Of a DNA stretch of 64,000 nt, positions 1 through 10,800 are shown one piece after another; positions within the stretch are counted from its first letter, which is position 1, and each line of letters opens with the position of its first letter. Origin of the DNA: Physella acuta (Eukaryota > Mollusca > Gastropoda > Physidae); assembly GCF_028476545.1 (NCBI RefSeq), contig NW_026732287.1, positions 62,001-126,000 of the forward strand. Reading direction: 5' to 3'. A program made the position numbers and the translations under genes. The notes beneath the pieces are model-generated. The model was not told the DNA's origin. It made no database searches and saw only the letters and a list, made by a program, of their open reading frames with translations.

Positions 1-1090
1 CGTCACATGATTTATTTACTTTTTAAAACAATAAAGGCGGCTTCCATATTTTGTTGCCCATTCAAAAGTTTAACTCATTATATAGCTAATTGCTTGTCGG
101 CTATAGCTTTACCGATACGTCCGTTTGCTATTTTTATTACGTTCCAACACTAATATCAATTATCAACAGTCTTTTTCATTTAAGTATACAATAAATTTCT
201 CTAAATCTAGAATCTAAAGATTAGCTGTCGAAGTGAAAAAAAAGTTATAGATCTAGAATCTAGGTCAAGCCAAATTTAATTAGTTAAAAATAAAAATCAT
301 TATAAAATCACAATAAATTATTGAGTTTCTTTATTAAATTATTTTAGTCCTTAAATATTAGTTATAAATATTTGCTTTTTAGCTTCAAGGATCATCTAAT
401 TCAAGAATACAAGAGATTCATCGATTCTATCTAGGTTCTAGATCTGGAACAACGGGAAAACTTGACTTAACCAAACCAGTCGTAGAATCTATCTAGATAT
501 ACATAATAATGAGTTTCTATATTAAACTATTTCAGACCTTCATTATTTTTTTTTATAAATCTTTGTTTAGCTATGGAATTGACTAATTTGAAATAAAATT
601 TAATTTGAAATAATTTTATATCTAGGGCCTATTCGCGTAAATGAAGTTTCTTACTTAGACTAAAAGTAAAATATATAAGTCAATACTTTCCTAAATCTTA
701 CGAGCCTAGATAGCTAAGATGTTAGTGTACTGGGTTAAAAAAGGTGTGGCATGGGTTCCAGACATATCATGTCAAATATTTTTTATAATTATTTTTTTGA
801 TGTGAATGATAAAGTTGCTATTTGAACTTGGAGGGACATCGGGCAGGTGAAGTAGAGTTGGGTAGGTGTAGAGTTCACCTGTTTTATTGACCTCAGCATA
901 TGAATGAATTGTGTGGTCAGACCCATGCTAAGCTGAAATCGGTGTTTTAAAAGAATGTGGGGTCTGGTTATTTTGTGATGATAAGTGACAGACGTGATGT
1001 CATTTAAGGATGACCCCCAAAAACCACAGTTATCTAATGATAACGGGTAGTCTTGTGGATTTTTAAATGTGATGAAAATAAGAAAATAAA
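1..1090. repeat. Dispersed repeat copy in the intron of the left-edge receptor gene
   Basis: This AT-rich stretch resembles 35935-37300 in the same orientation. Shared blocks include the start (cccattcaaaagtttaac), the middle (tgtgaatgataaa, cagggcaggtgaagtagagtt) and the end (tgacagacgtgatg, then ggatgaccccc and ccacagttatc). It lies beyond the splice donor of the minus-strand receptor exon, so it is intronic for that gene. The better-preserved second copy has Helitron-like ends and a tRNA-like A/B box pair; this copy is degenerate in both. I see no coding sequence here. Confidence 0.6.
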
Positions 1091-1135
1091 ACATAATTTG
1101 TTTCCTTAGTAAACGTTAATTTGTGAATTCGTTAC

Positions 1136-2032
1136 CTTTGTTACATTGTTGCACTGTGCACAGAATTTATTTCTATAGATAACTTGTGTGTCAGTGTCTA
1201 CAACACGAGTGATCAAATCCAATGTGATCTCCTCAGGTGAAACATCTTCCTCACATAACTTGACCACATCACCCTGGTAGTCCTCGGCACATGAGCGGAT
1301 GTAGATATAATTGTGACTCCCGCTAGAGTCACATCCAAGTTTAGGTCGTGCGCTGACTCTAGTGACGCTGCTGTTCACGGTAACTGACTCGGAGTCAGAG
1401 CTGTGAACTGGATCACGTGAGATATCCGGACAACAGACGCCGTAAATCTGACACGACGGCCGGTGGCAGAAACAGCTGGAGCAGTGCAGTGAAGGGCAGC
1501 CGTGCACGGCGGTGGTGACGTTCACAAGGTGAGATCCGTTACACCTGCCCGCACAGAAACCCTTGTGGTAATCTTCGGGGGAAACTTCGGATTTGTTCCA
1601 CAGGTAGCGCTGGTTTTGTTCAGGTAACTCGACTGGTCTTAGACCAGGTGTGTCGACTGGTCTCAGACCAGGTGTGTCAATTGGTCTCAGACCAGGTGTG
1701 TCGACTGGTCTCAGACCAGGTGTGTCGACTGGTCTCAGACCAGGTGTGTCGACTGGTCTCAGACCAGGTGTGTCGACTGGTCTCAGACCAGGTGTGTCGA
1801 CTGGTCTAAGACCAGGTATAACGACCCTGTGGTTACCTGGTTCTGCGTCACTGGTCGTTGGTTGAATATCCTCTGACATGTCAACCGTGACCTTGTCAAC
1901 ATTCAATGTGACGTCCTTGACATTGTTATCATCAACTAGGTCAGCAGAGACAGTCGTAATGTTGACGTAACCAAACAAGACGACCAACACGCCAAGAAAC
2001 AGCACAAGTTTTCTCAGGTTGATTCCAGACAT
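1136..2032 (-). CDS. First exon of an SMB-domain 7TM receptor-like gene (partial, runs off left edge)
   Basis: The exon encodes 299 residues from an ATG at 2032. A signal peptide (residues 1-30, hydrophobic core LVLFLGVLVVLFG) is followed by an acidic segment, then eight copies of PGLRPVDT. Next comes a cysteine-rich SMB-like domain: WNKS, then CAGRC, C-x4-C-x2-C-x-C, then CQIYGVCCPD. The last third aligns with exon 1 of genes A-C: PKLGC, an IRSC block, and YRNKFCAQCN. The exon ends in phase 0 at a good donor (aaag|gtaacg on the minus strand, boundary 1136/1135). The other exons, including the 7TM part, must lie left of position 1, so the receptor assignment rests on similarity to the neighbours. 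It is arranged head-to-head with gene A. Confidence 0.8.
1629..1818 (-). repeat. In-frame 24-bp minisatellite coding for a PGLRPVDT stalk
   Basis: About eight near-perfect 24-bp units (plus strand: ctggtctcagaccaggtgtg plus tcga) lie in frame in the minus-strand exon and encode PGLRPVDT repeats between signal peptide and SMB domain. One unit has Ile for Val. The core ggtctcagacc is itself palindromic. It is a length-variable, proline-rich spacer, unrelated in sequence to the stalk of gene B. Confidence 0.85.
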
Positions 2033-2512
2033 TCTATAGACCAGGCAAGTTGCTAGAGGTGAAGGATCAAATCATGTCCACTGAACTGAAACACACGTCA
2101 CTTCTGTAGGGATAGCCAGCACTGCACGAAACACACTTCAGCACGTGACGTGAGCGGCACAGTCTGGTGCTGGGAGTCAACTCACCCCTGTCATTTATCA
2201 CGGGCCAGTGAGGGGGAAGTAACCGTCTGCTGTTTTACGTGGCACTGTGTGTGTTTGGGTGAGCCCAATTTTCAGCCTGGTCCTGTCGGTGTGTGAGCTG
2301 GTTCTTGTTGTAGTAGCCACAACTGTGACCCACAGATAGCTGGTTCACGTAAACTGATTCTCTCTCTTCGCTTTTCCCCTAGATGACCTCTGACATTGTG
2401 GTGTATTGTTTTCTCAAAGGTTCTTTTTTTTGCCGCATTCACTAGCGACATATATTATACACACCCAGACGTATATATGCTATACACTAACACACACACA
2501 TAACACACACAT

Positions 2513-2514
<2 letters not shown>

Positions 2515-2592
<78 letters not shown>
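2515..2592. repeat. (TA)n microsatellite
   Basis: Roughly 78 bp of uninterrupted TA dinucleotides preceded by an ACACAC-rich stretch. Simple sequence with no coding value. Confidence 0.95.
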
Positions 2593-2596
<4 letters not shown>

Positions 2597-3184
2597 GTAT
2601 GTATACCATTATATAATGTGTGCGCTAACAGCTGCTGCTGTGGGTAACTCCCTGCAGGTCCTGTGTGAGTACGACTGAGAACAGATAAGCGTGAGCGAAT
2701 AATAATTAAAAAAAAATGTAGGCTACGGGTTTCAGCACTCTAATGGGTGCATTTAATTGACCTTGAACTTGTTTTGATCAACAGCAGAGAAAATACGACC
2801 CACCATTGGGGACACAATGATATTTTAACATCAGACACCCCCGTGTAACTGTTATTTTCACTTCAGACACCCCCGTGTAACTGTTATTTTAACATCAGTT
2901 CTACCTCCACTGTGTAAATACAACAACCACTGCCCAGCATTAGCAGCTTGTTATTGTTTCCTGACATTTCTATTTTCCATCCAACCAAGCAACAAAAATA
3001 AATTATGATAAACTAAACTTTATCAGCTGCTTAATGGAATGGAGATATATGAAAATGAAAACAGAATTGTACTTAAAAAATCACGACTACTTTAAAAATT
3101 TTATTTTTATTTTTTCGTTTGTCGGTATGGCGTGATCAGAACATCCGCATTGTGTGCAGAAGTTTAAAAAACGGATTTGTGTAG

Positions 3185-3715
3185 AGAATTTTTTTTTACA
3201 AGCTTTTATTTAACTCTCTTCCTCTGTCGTCAGTCGTCAGTCTGTCGTCAGTCTAGATCGAAATGCCGGAGCGAAAATTCGGACACTTCTACTTGACCGA
3301 TACGGTACACAGTTGGCACGTGGGTCAAGTCTTGAAGACAATGCGATCTGAAATTAAATTTGACTTAATTTCTTATGAGTTAATTAACATTTGGACCGAA
3401 TTAGTAGGCATATCTATCCAACCACACCACACGCGTCATCACGTTCCATAGCGCGTCATCACGTTCAATAGGCGCGCAAAGGTTTTTAGTCATGAAACTC
3501 TATTATAAATAAAAACATGTAAAGTATTTCAAATTTTTTTCATAAAAAACGTTTTACTAACAAGCTTTTATGTACTAATGCACTAAAAAGTAGAAAATAA
3601 ATTATAGACTACTATTTAAATAACTATAAAGAAAAGCGTGGTTCTCTTCCTAAACATTAGTAAAGGTATCCAATAGATACTACAGTGACCCACGCTTTTC
3701 TTTAATAAATAACTG
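3185..3715. mobile_element. MITE-like non-autonomous repeat, hairpin family
   Basis: The segment around 3185-3480 is a diverged reverse complement of 10190-10575. The segment 3535-3715 matches 9919-10080, including the stem motif aaagaaaagcgtgg with its partner ccacgcttttcttt. The family recurs at 9905-10590, 12935-13440, 42270-42550 and as fragments near 8440-8560 and 22310-22420, mostly in receptor introns. No transposase is present. Class is inferred only from the fold-back structure and copy number. Confidence 0.6.
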
Positions 3716-4809
3716 TGTTTTATACTTTGTTATTTTTGTAGTTCTGTTCAAACAAGCCAAACGTCTCAGAACTTGATGACGATCTACATAAGAATGTATT
3801 GTAATGTCTGAAACCTAAATATTCTTCATTTGAGAAAAGTTGGAGATTTGATCAACTGTGTCTGTACTTGAAGAAATGAAATCTCAGCAAGTCGATTTTA
3901 GCTTCAGCTGCGTCACTAGCTCCAAATTTAGTTGCTAGATTTTGTGATAGCTCCAATTGGCAGGTACATCTGTTTTTCAAATATGAATGTTTCTAACTCA
4001 GACCTTACGAAACGAATTTTGTAAAAATTAGCAAGTACATCTATGAATGTTTATAACTCAGACATTACGAAACAAACTTTGTAAAAATGCAAAGTAATTA
4101 GAACAAATGATATCAATTGAAATTTAACATTTGACTCTAAAGTGGCATGATGTTGCTTGTTTAATTAAATTAATCAATGCCAATGACGTCATCACATCTG
4201 ATCTGACCTTTGATAATTTAAAATTTTATCATTCAAAACCAAAGTCTGTTTTAGCCCTAAGCCATGTTTATTAAGTGGTATTTTAATATCCTTTGCCTGT
4301 TCGAAAGCCGGCACTGTAATGGCTCTATGTAATTTTAATCATCGTTTTTGTGGAACTAAAATCACATCGTTCAATTTAAATTGGAATAGACGAAGTTTTT
4401 TGTGCACCCCAAGCAAATGTTCATTTCAAACATTAATTTTTTTTTTTTGCTATCAGGTAGGTCTTAATTTACTTAAATGTCGTTTTGTTTATTTTTTTAT
4501 TTTTAGAAAAAAAACAGTATTAATATAAATAAATGTTTATCTTTAGGAACTTAGCGCATGTACGCCAGCTGCCTCAGACTTAATCCATTCATCCACGTCA
4601 TCAGACTACATCTATCAACTACAACATCAGACTAGATCCAACATAAACAACATAAGACAATCTATTAACCAAATCATCAAATTTTATCAAAGAAAACAGC
4701 ATCAGATTTGAGCTATCAAGATATTTCATAGCATTGTTTTAAAACATCCAGTACATCTGTACTTTACCAAACACTTGAGCTAGAAACGGTGACAGTGTCT
4801 AAGAACGTC

Positions 4810-7800
4810 ATGAAATTTCATCAACTGACATTGTGTTTGCTAATCTCGCAAATAAATGTCGGGTGTAACTTGCTAGATGAACTACCAACTCACTCTCTCG
4901 AGGTGAAGGACAACCCAGAGTTGTCCACGGACAGCTCGCCATTGTCGATGGAATCTCTCCAGGAACTCATCACCAGCAGCATCAACTGCAGTGGGCCGAG
5001 CCCCACAGCTGACGACCCTCTGTGGCCCTTCTACCTGATGAAGTGCTCCACTGGCGAGTCCATCGGTACCATCGTGCTGCCCCCACCCGCAGACGAGCTG
5101 CCCTTCCCGTGGAACAAGACCTACATGACAGCCAAGTTGTACCAGCAGAGTTACTGTCCATATCGGTGCACTGGCTCTCAGAGAATCGTCAGCCATTCGT
5201 TCTTTGACAGATGCCAAAACTTTAAGTGCATGACGTGTGCCTGCGTCAGGCCACAGTGCCAGATCTACGGCAACTGCTGCCCGGATGTAGCAGATGTCTT
5301 TTACCCGCTGCCAGAGGGGGAAGTCTATGGGATGACCTTGAGCACATCCTTGACCAATATACAGACCAGCATGAACTTTGACCCCATTGACAACTGGACC
5401 GAAGACGTCACGACGGAACACCCAAAGCTAGGCTGTGTCATGGTATTGTTGTGAATGGACCTAAGTGTATGGAATGAGTTTGAGAGTATGTGTGTAGTTG
5501 AATAGAGTTAAAATAGTTGTGGATGGTTTGAGAGTATGTGTGTAGCGGTATTAATAAAAGATTATGAATGCATGAATAAATAAGGATGTGACGTAAGAGA
5601 GAATGTTTTCGTTGTTAGGAAGATAGTAGAGAGTTAGTCTTCGTCTTGTCGTCGTCATGTGAGGTTGTGTTAGGAAGTCTTCGTCCTGTGTCTGCTGTTG
5701 ATGTAGCTGTTTATTATATGTAATAAAATATGGAAACATCGTGGCGTCGTTCAGTGTTCTCCTTTTGGATCGTCGTCGTCTATTGTTCGTAACGTTCAGC
5801 ATCGACCCGTACCGAAACTCACTTCGCAACATAATGTTGTGAATGGACCTAAGTGTATGGAATGAGTTTGAGAGTATGTGTGTAGTTGAATAGAGTTAAA
5901 ATAGTTGTGGATGGTTTGAGAGTATGTGTGTAGCGGTATTAATAAAAGATTATGAATGCATGAATAAATAAGGATGTGACGTAAGAGAGAATGTTTTCGT
6001 TGTTAGGAAGATAGTAGAGAGTTAGTCTTCGTCTTGTCGTCGTCATGTGAGGTTGTGTTAGGAAGTCTTCGTCCTGTGTCTGCTGTTGATGTAGCTGTTT
6101 ATTATATGTAATAAAATATAGAAACATCGTGGCGTCGTTCAGTGTTCTCCTTTTGGATCGTCGTCATCTATTGTTCGTCACGTTCAGCGTCGACCCGTAC
6201 CGTACTCACTTCGCAACATATGGTGGAAGCAGCGGTTTGCTGAACTTATCTGTCGCACAGTACGTTCCCATCTACACTTGCCGTAATGTCATCTCATCTG
6301 TGGCCAGCAGTATGCCTTCATCTAGATTCGCCCGTTATCTACAGCAGTACGACGTAATCATTAGTATCAACGGTTGTTTAATTTGATCGGGACTCAGTTG
6401 TGTACCAGACCCTGACCTTGGACCGTAATGGATGGACTTTTCGACGCTTGATGTGGCCTGCTCGAGTCGTCGTGCGAAGTGAGTACGGTACGGGTCGACG
6501 CTGAACGTGACGAACAATAGATGACGACGATCCAAAAGGAGAACACTGAACGACGCCACGATGTTTCTATATTTTATTACATATAATAAACAGCTACATC
6601 AACAGCAGACACAGGACGAAGACTTCCTAACACAACCTCACATGACGACGACAAGACGAAGACTAACTCTCTACTATCTTCCTAACAACGAAAACATTCT
6701 CTCTTACGTCACATCCTTATTTATTCATGCATTCATAATCTTTTATTAATACCGCTATACACATACTCTCAAACCATCCACAACTATTTTAACTCTATTC
6801 AACTACACACATACTCTCAAACTCATTCCATACACTTAGGTCCATTCACAACAGGTATCGTACAAACATTTTGTCCTCTTCATTCGGTCCTGTCCCTCAC
6901 ACTATGTGGGGGATCCCCACACAGTCAGAATGTGTGAGCATGACGTGCCAATACAAAACCTGACCGTTGACCTCATCAGCCTGACCTTTGACCCCAGCAC
7001 TCAAGTTTTTTATCGTAACAAGTTTTGTGCTGAGTGTAACAGTGTCAAACAGGTTTGGAAATTTCTTTTGTGTCCCTCTTTTTTATACCTTTGCCCAATC
7101 TATGAACAATCTATGAGAAGAGTGCAATAATTTATACATCATAACGTATTTAGATACTTAAGACGTCATTACGTTAGTAAATCATTAAAAAAACAATGTG
7201 AAACAGCCATGCGGTAACTAAGAATTATGTCCATGATGTTCCATTGCACGCTTGCGCGTGTTAACTTTTGTAGGGGCGTCCGTCAGTTGAAAGTTTGTGT
7301 CAACAAAAATCAGCTGTTTTTTATTGTGTATAAAACAATGTATGTGTGCTTGTGTTCACTAAAAGTGTTATACGTCTAAAAGCATGCGCATATTGTGCTT
7401 ATGCCTCTCTACTAAGACCGTAAAACTAAAACTAAATTAGTCATTAATGATATGCTCATGTTTTAATGACGCAGCTTAAAATATATTTCAACAATAATCA
7501 AAACAGTATGTTGCAAAATTGTTGGAAATAAAGGCAGAAATGCTTTTATGGCAACCACTCATCATTCTGTCCACATCCCCACCCCCTAGAGCTGACCTAC
7601 AAATGCAACAGCTACATGTCTGTGTACACAGCCACATCACACTGTCCCAATGTTCTGTCCACAGCCCCACCTCTAGAGCTGACCTACAAATGCAACAGCT
7701 ACATGTCTGTGTACACAGCCACATCAAATTGTCCCAATGTTCTGTCCACAGCCCCAGCCCCTAGAACTGACCTACAAATGCAACAGCTACATGTCTGTGT

Positions 7801-10800
7801 ACACAGCCACATCATATTGTCCCAATGTTCTGTCCACAGCCCCACCCCCTGGAGCTGACCTACAAGTGCAACAGCTACATGTCTGTGTACACAGCCACAT
7901 CACACTGTCCCAATGTTCTGTCCACAGCCCCACCCCCTAGAGCTGACCTACAAATGTAACAGCTACATGTCTGTGTACACAGCCACATCACACTGTCCCA
8001 ATGTTCTGTCCACAGCCCCACCCCCTGGAGCTGACCTACAAATGTAACAGCTACATGTCTGTGTACACGGCCACAGACGAGGACCAGCTGGTCAGACTGG
8101 CGCTGGACAAGACATCTGGCTGTACCGTGGAACAAATCGTGCCAGGAAATGTCAGCACCACCACATGTGAGACGGCCCTGTACGGGTGAGCTGCCGCCCT
8201 TGTGTTTTTAATACTTTTTTGTAAGCTTTTACTGAGTTAGTAACATCGGTTCTTTTTTTTTGTGGTCTTGTGGCAAATATTGGAACTCAATTTTGACCCA
8301 CTTCTAACGCAGCGATTTCTTTCAAACTTTCTTCTTTGATGACAGTGCATGAATATTAGTCATTAAACTTCAATTTAAAATGTCTAAATTTAATAACAAA
8401 TCTAGCGATTATAGCCTATTAATTGAACTGTCCCATCTGTAGCGACTACATCCTGTACAAATTTGCTTTCTTTAATAAAAGCTTTTGTCGCAAATATACG
8501 AAAGAGATCTCATGAGCGACCAATGCTTTTATTAAAGAAAGATAGTTTGTTTTATTTTCATATTTTCAGTGCATGTAAAAGTCTGTTATTATAAAGGTTT
8601 TTATATTTGTTTTATTACTCCAATCTTTCTTCAAGTAGAGAATTCTGTGCTCTGAAATATTTCAAACATCTCTACCTACATTTTCTCGTGTCAGGCTAAG
8701 GTATGAAACAAACCTGGCAGTCGCAGTTTGTACCACGTGATATGTTGTCATCAAAACTTTTCTTGTGTTCATTTAATCCAAGGAATGACGTCATCAGGGG
8801 CTGCCACCTGTCCCCACAAGACTGGCAGTTTGACCCTGACGTGGTCAGAGCCTGTGACCAATGGTCTGCACCTGTGTTCCAGTCGTACACCTTGAAGCCA
8901 GTCACCATCTACCAGAACATTTTTTGTGCCATCTGCAACAAGGTAATGTCTTGGTTTCATAAATCCATGCCAAGTTGGGCAAAGTTTTAAACAGCTTTAT
9001 ATTCAAGTTGGTCAAAGTTTACAGAGCTATATATTCAAGTTTGTCAAACTTTCGAACAGCTTTAAATTCAAGCGGTCAAAGTTTTAAAAAGCTATATATT
9101 CAAGTTGTTCAAAGTTTTAAAAAGCTATATATTCAAGTTGTTCAAATTTTTAAAAAGCTATATATTCAAGTTGGTCAAAGTTTTATAGAGCTATATATTC
9201 AAGTTGGTCAAAGAAAACATCACAACATGATCTACCTTCCATGCAGCAATAGCTCGTGTCATTTAATGTTTCTGTTCTTCTTTCGAGTTCAGAGGTCAGA
9301 CCAATCAAATCTTATCCACCTCTGGGCATGAAATGGGATAGTGTTATCATCTTTAACCTTCATTTCTATCGTCAAGGGAAAATAATGGACTTAACTTAGT
9401 GGCATTGGAAGAAGTTCTGTGTTGTTCAGCGATGTTGGGGGTGGAGTTGGGGGGGGGGCGGTGTTGGATGGTGGTGTTGGGTGGTGGTGTTGGGGGGGTG
9501 CGGTGACGTCCTGCTTGAAGGATTGGTTACCTCCTGCTAATACACGTCCTGATCGTTGAAAAAAAAAAGTCGTTAGAATTACAATCACTAAATATTCAGT
9601 GTAATTACATTGGCAAGTCATTTAAAACTGGACTACAAAACTTATTTAATGTTCTAAATATGAAATAAAATTGTGATAGTATCCTAGATTAAATTGTTTG
9701 TTTTTACGAACAAGTTGATGCCTTCATCACACGTTTAAAATTTATTTTTGAGATTTTCGACAGCGACAAGTACCATTCGTTGCTCAAACTAAATTTTAAT
9801 GAGATAAAATCTGTTGCTTATATAGTTTCTATAGACCATTTGTTGTAGATGTAAATTCTAATTAAATAACATTAAATTTGTTGCTGATATAGCTCCTATA
9901 AACCATTTTAAAAAAAAATTCATAAAAAACGTTTTAATAACAAGCTTTTATGTAATGATGCACTAAAAAGTAGAAAATAAATTATAGACTACTATTTAAA
10001 TAACTATAAAGAAAAGCGTGGGTCACTTTAGTATCTATTGGATACCTTTACTAATGTTAAGGAAGACACCCACGCTTTTCTTTATAGTTATTTAAATAGT
10101 AGTCTATAATTTATTTTCTACTTTTTAGTGCATCATTACATAAAAGCTTGTTATTAAAACGTTTTTTATGAATTTTTTTTTCAGTACTTTACATGTTTTA
10201 TCTACAATAGAGTTACGTGACTAAAAACCATTGCGCGCCTACTGAATATCACGTTCAGTAGGCGCGCAATGGTTTTTGAACGCAGCCATTACGTGGTCGT
10301 GATGGCGCAGCTATTGATGACGCGTGTGGTGTGGTTGGCTAGACATGCCTACTAATTCGGTCCAAATTTTAATTAATCAATAAAAAATCAATTAGGCATC
10401 CAATTAAGTCAAATTTAGTTTCAGATTGCATTGTCTTCATGTCTTGACCCACGTGCCAACTGTGAATCGTGTCGGTCAAGTAGAACTGTCCGAATTTTCA
10501 CTCCTGCGTTTCCGTCTAGACTGACGACTGACGACAGACAGACTGACGAGGAAGTGAGTTAAATAAAAGCTTGTAAAAACAACTCTACTGAACGGTGTGT
10601 TGCAGAACAAAGTTCCCGTGCTAAAGATTTGCTTGGATGAGAGGAACATCTACGACCTGATTCACCCCGGGGTGCCGCTGTTCCCGCTCTCCTTCCTCCT
10701 ATCTTTCAGCAGTACGGCGTTCAAATCCCCAGGGGCACAGATGGAGGAGACAGAGGTGTACCCTGCTAGCTGCCAGGTCACGGAGTGGGCGTCTCCAGAT

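Larger units (their letters stand above)
2033..4809. other. Divergent intergenic region between two receptor genes
   Basis: This is the shared upstream region of the minus-strand receptor gene and gene A. It contains a (TA)n run at about 2515-2592, a short duplicated block around 2825-2895 (cagacacccccgtgtaactg twice), and a MITE-like repeat at 3185-3715. I see no convincing coding exon. Core promoter elements cannot be assigned from sequence alone. Confidence 0.5.
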
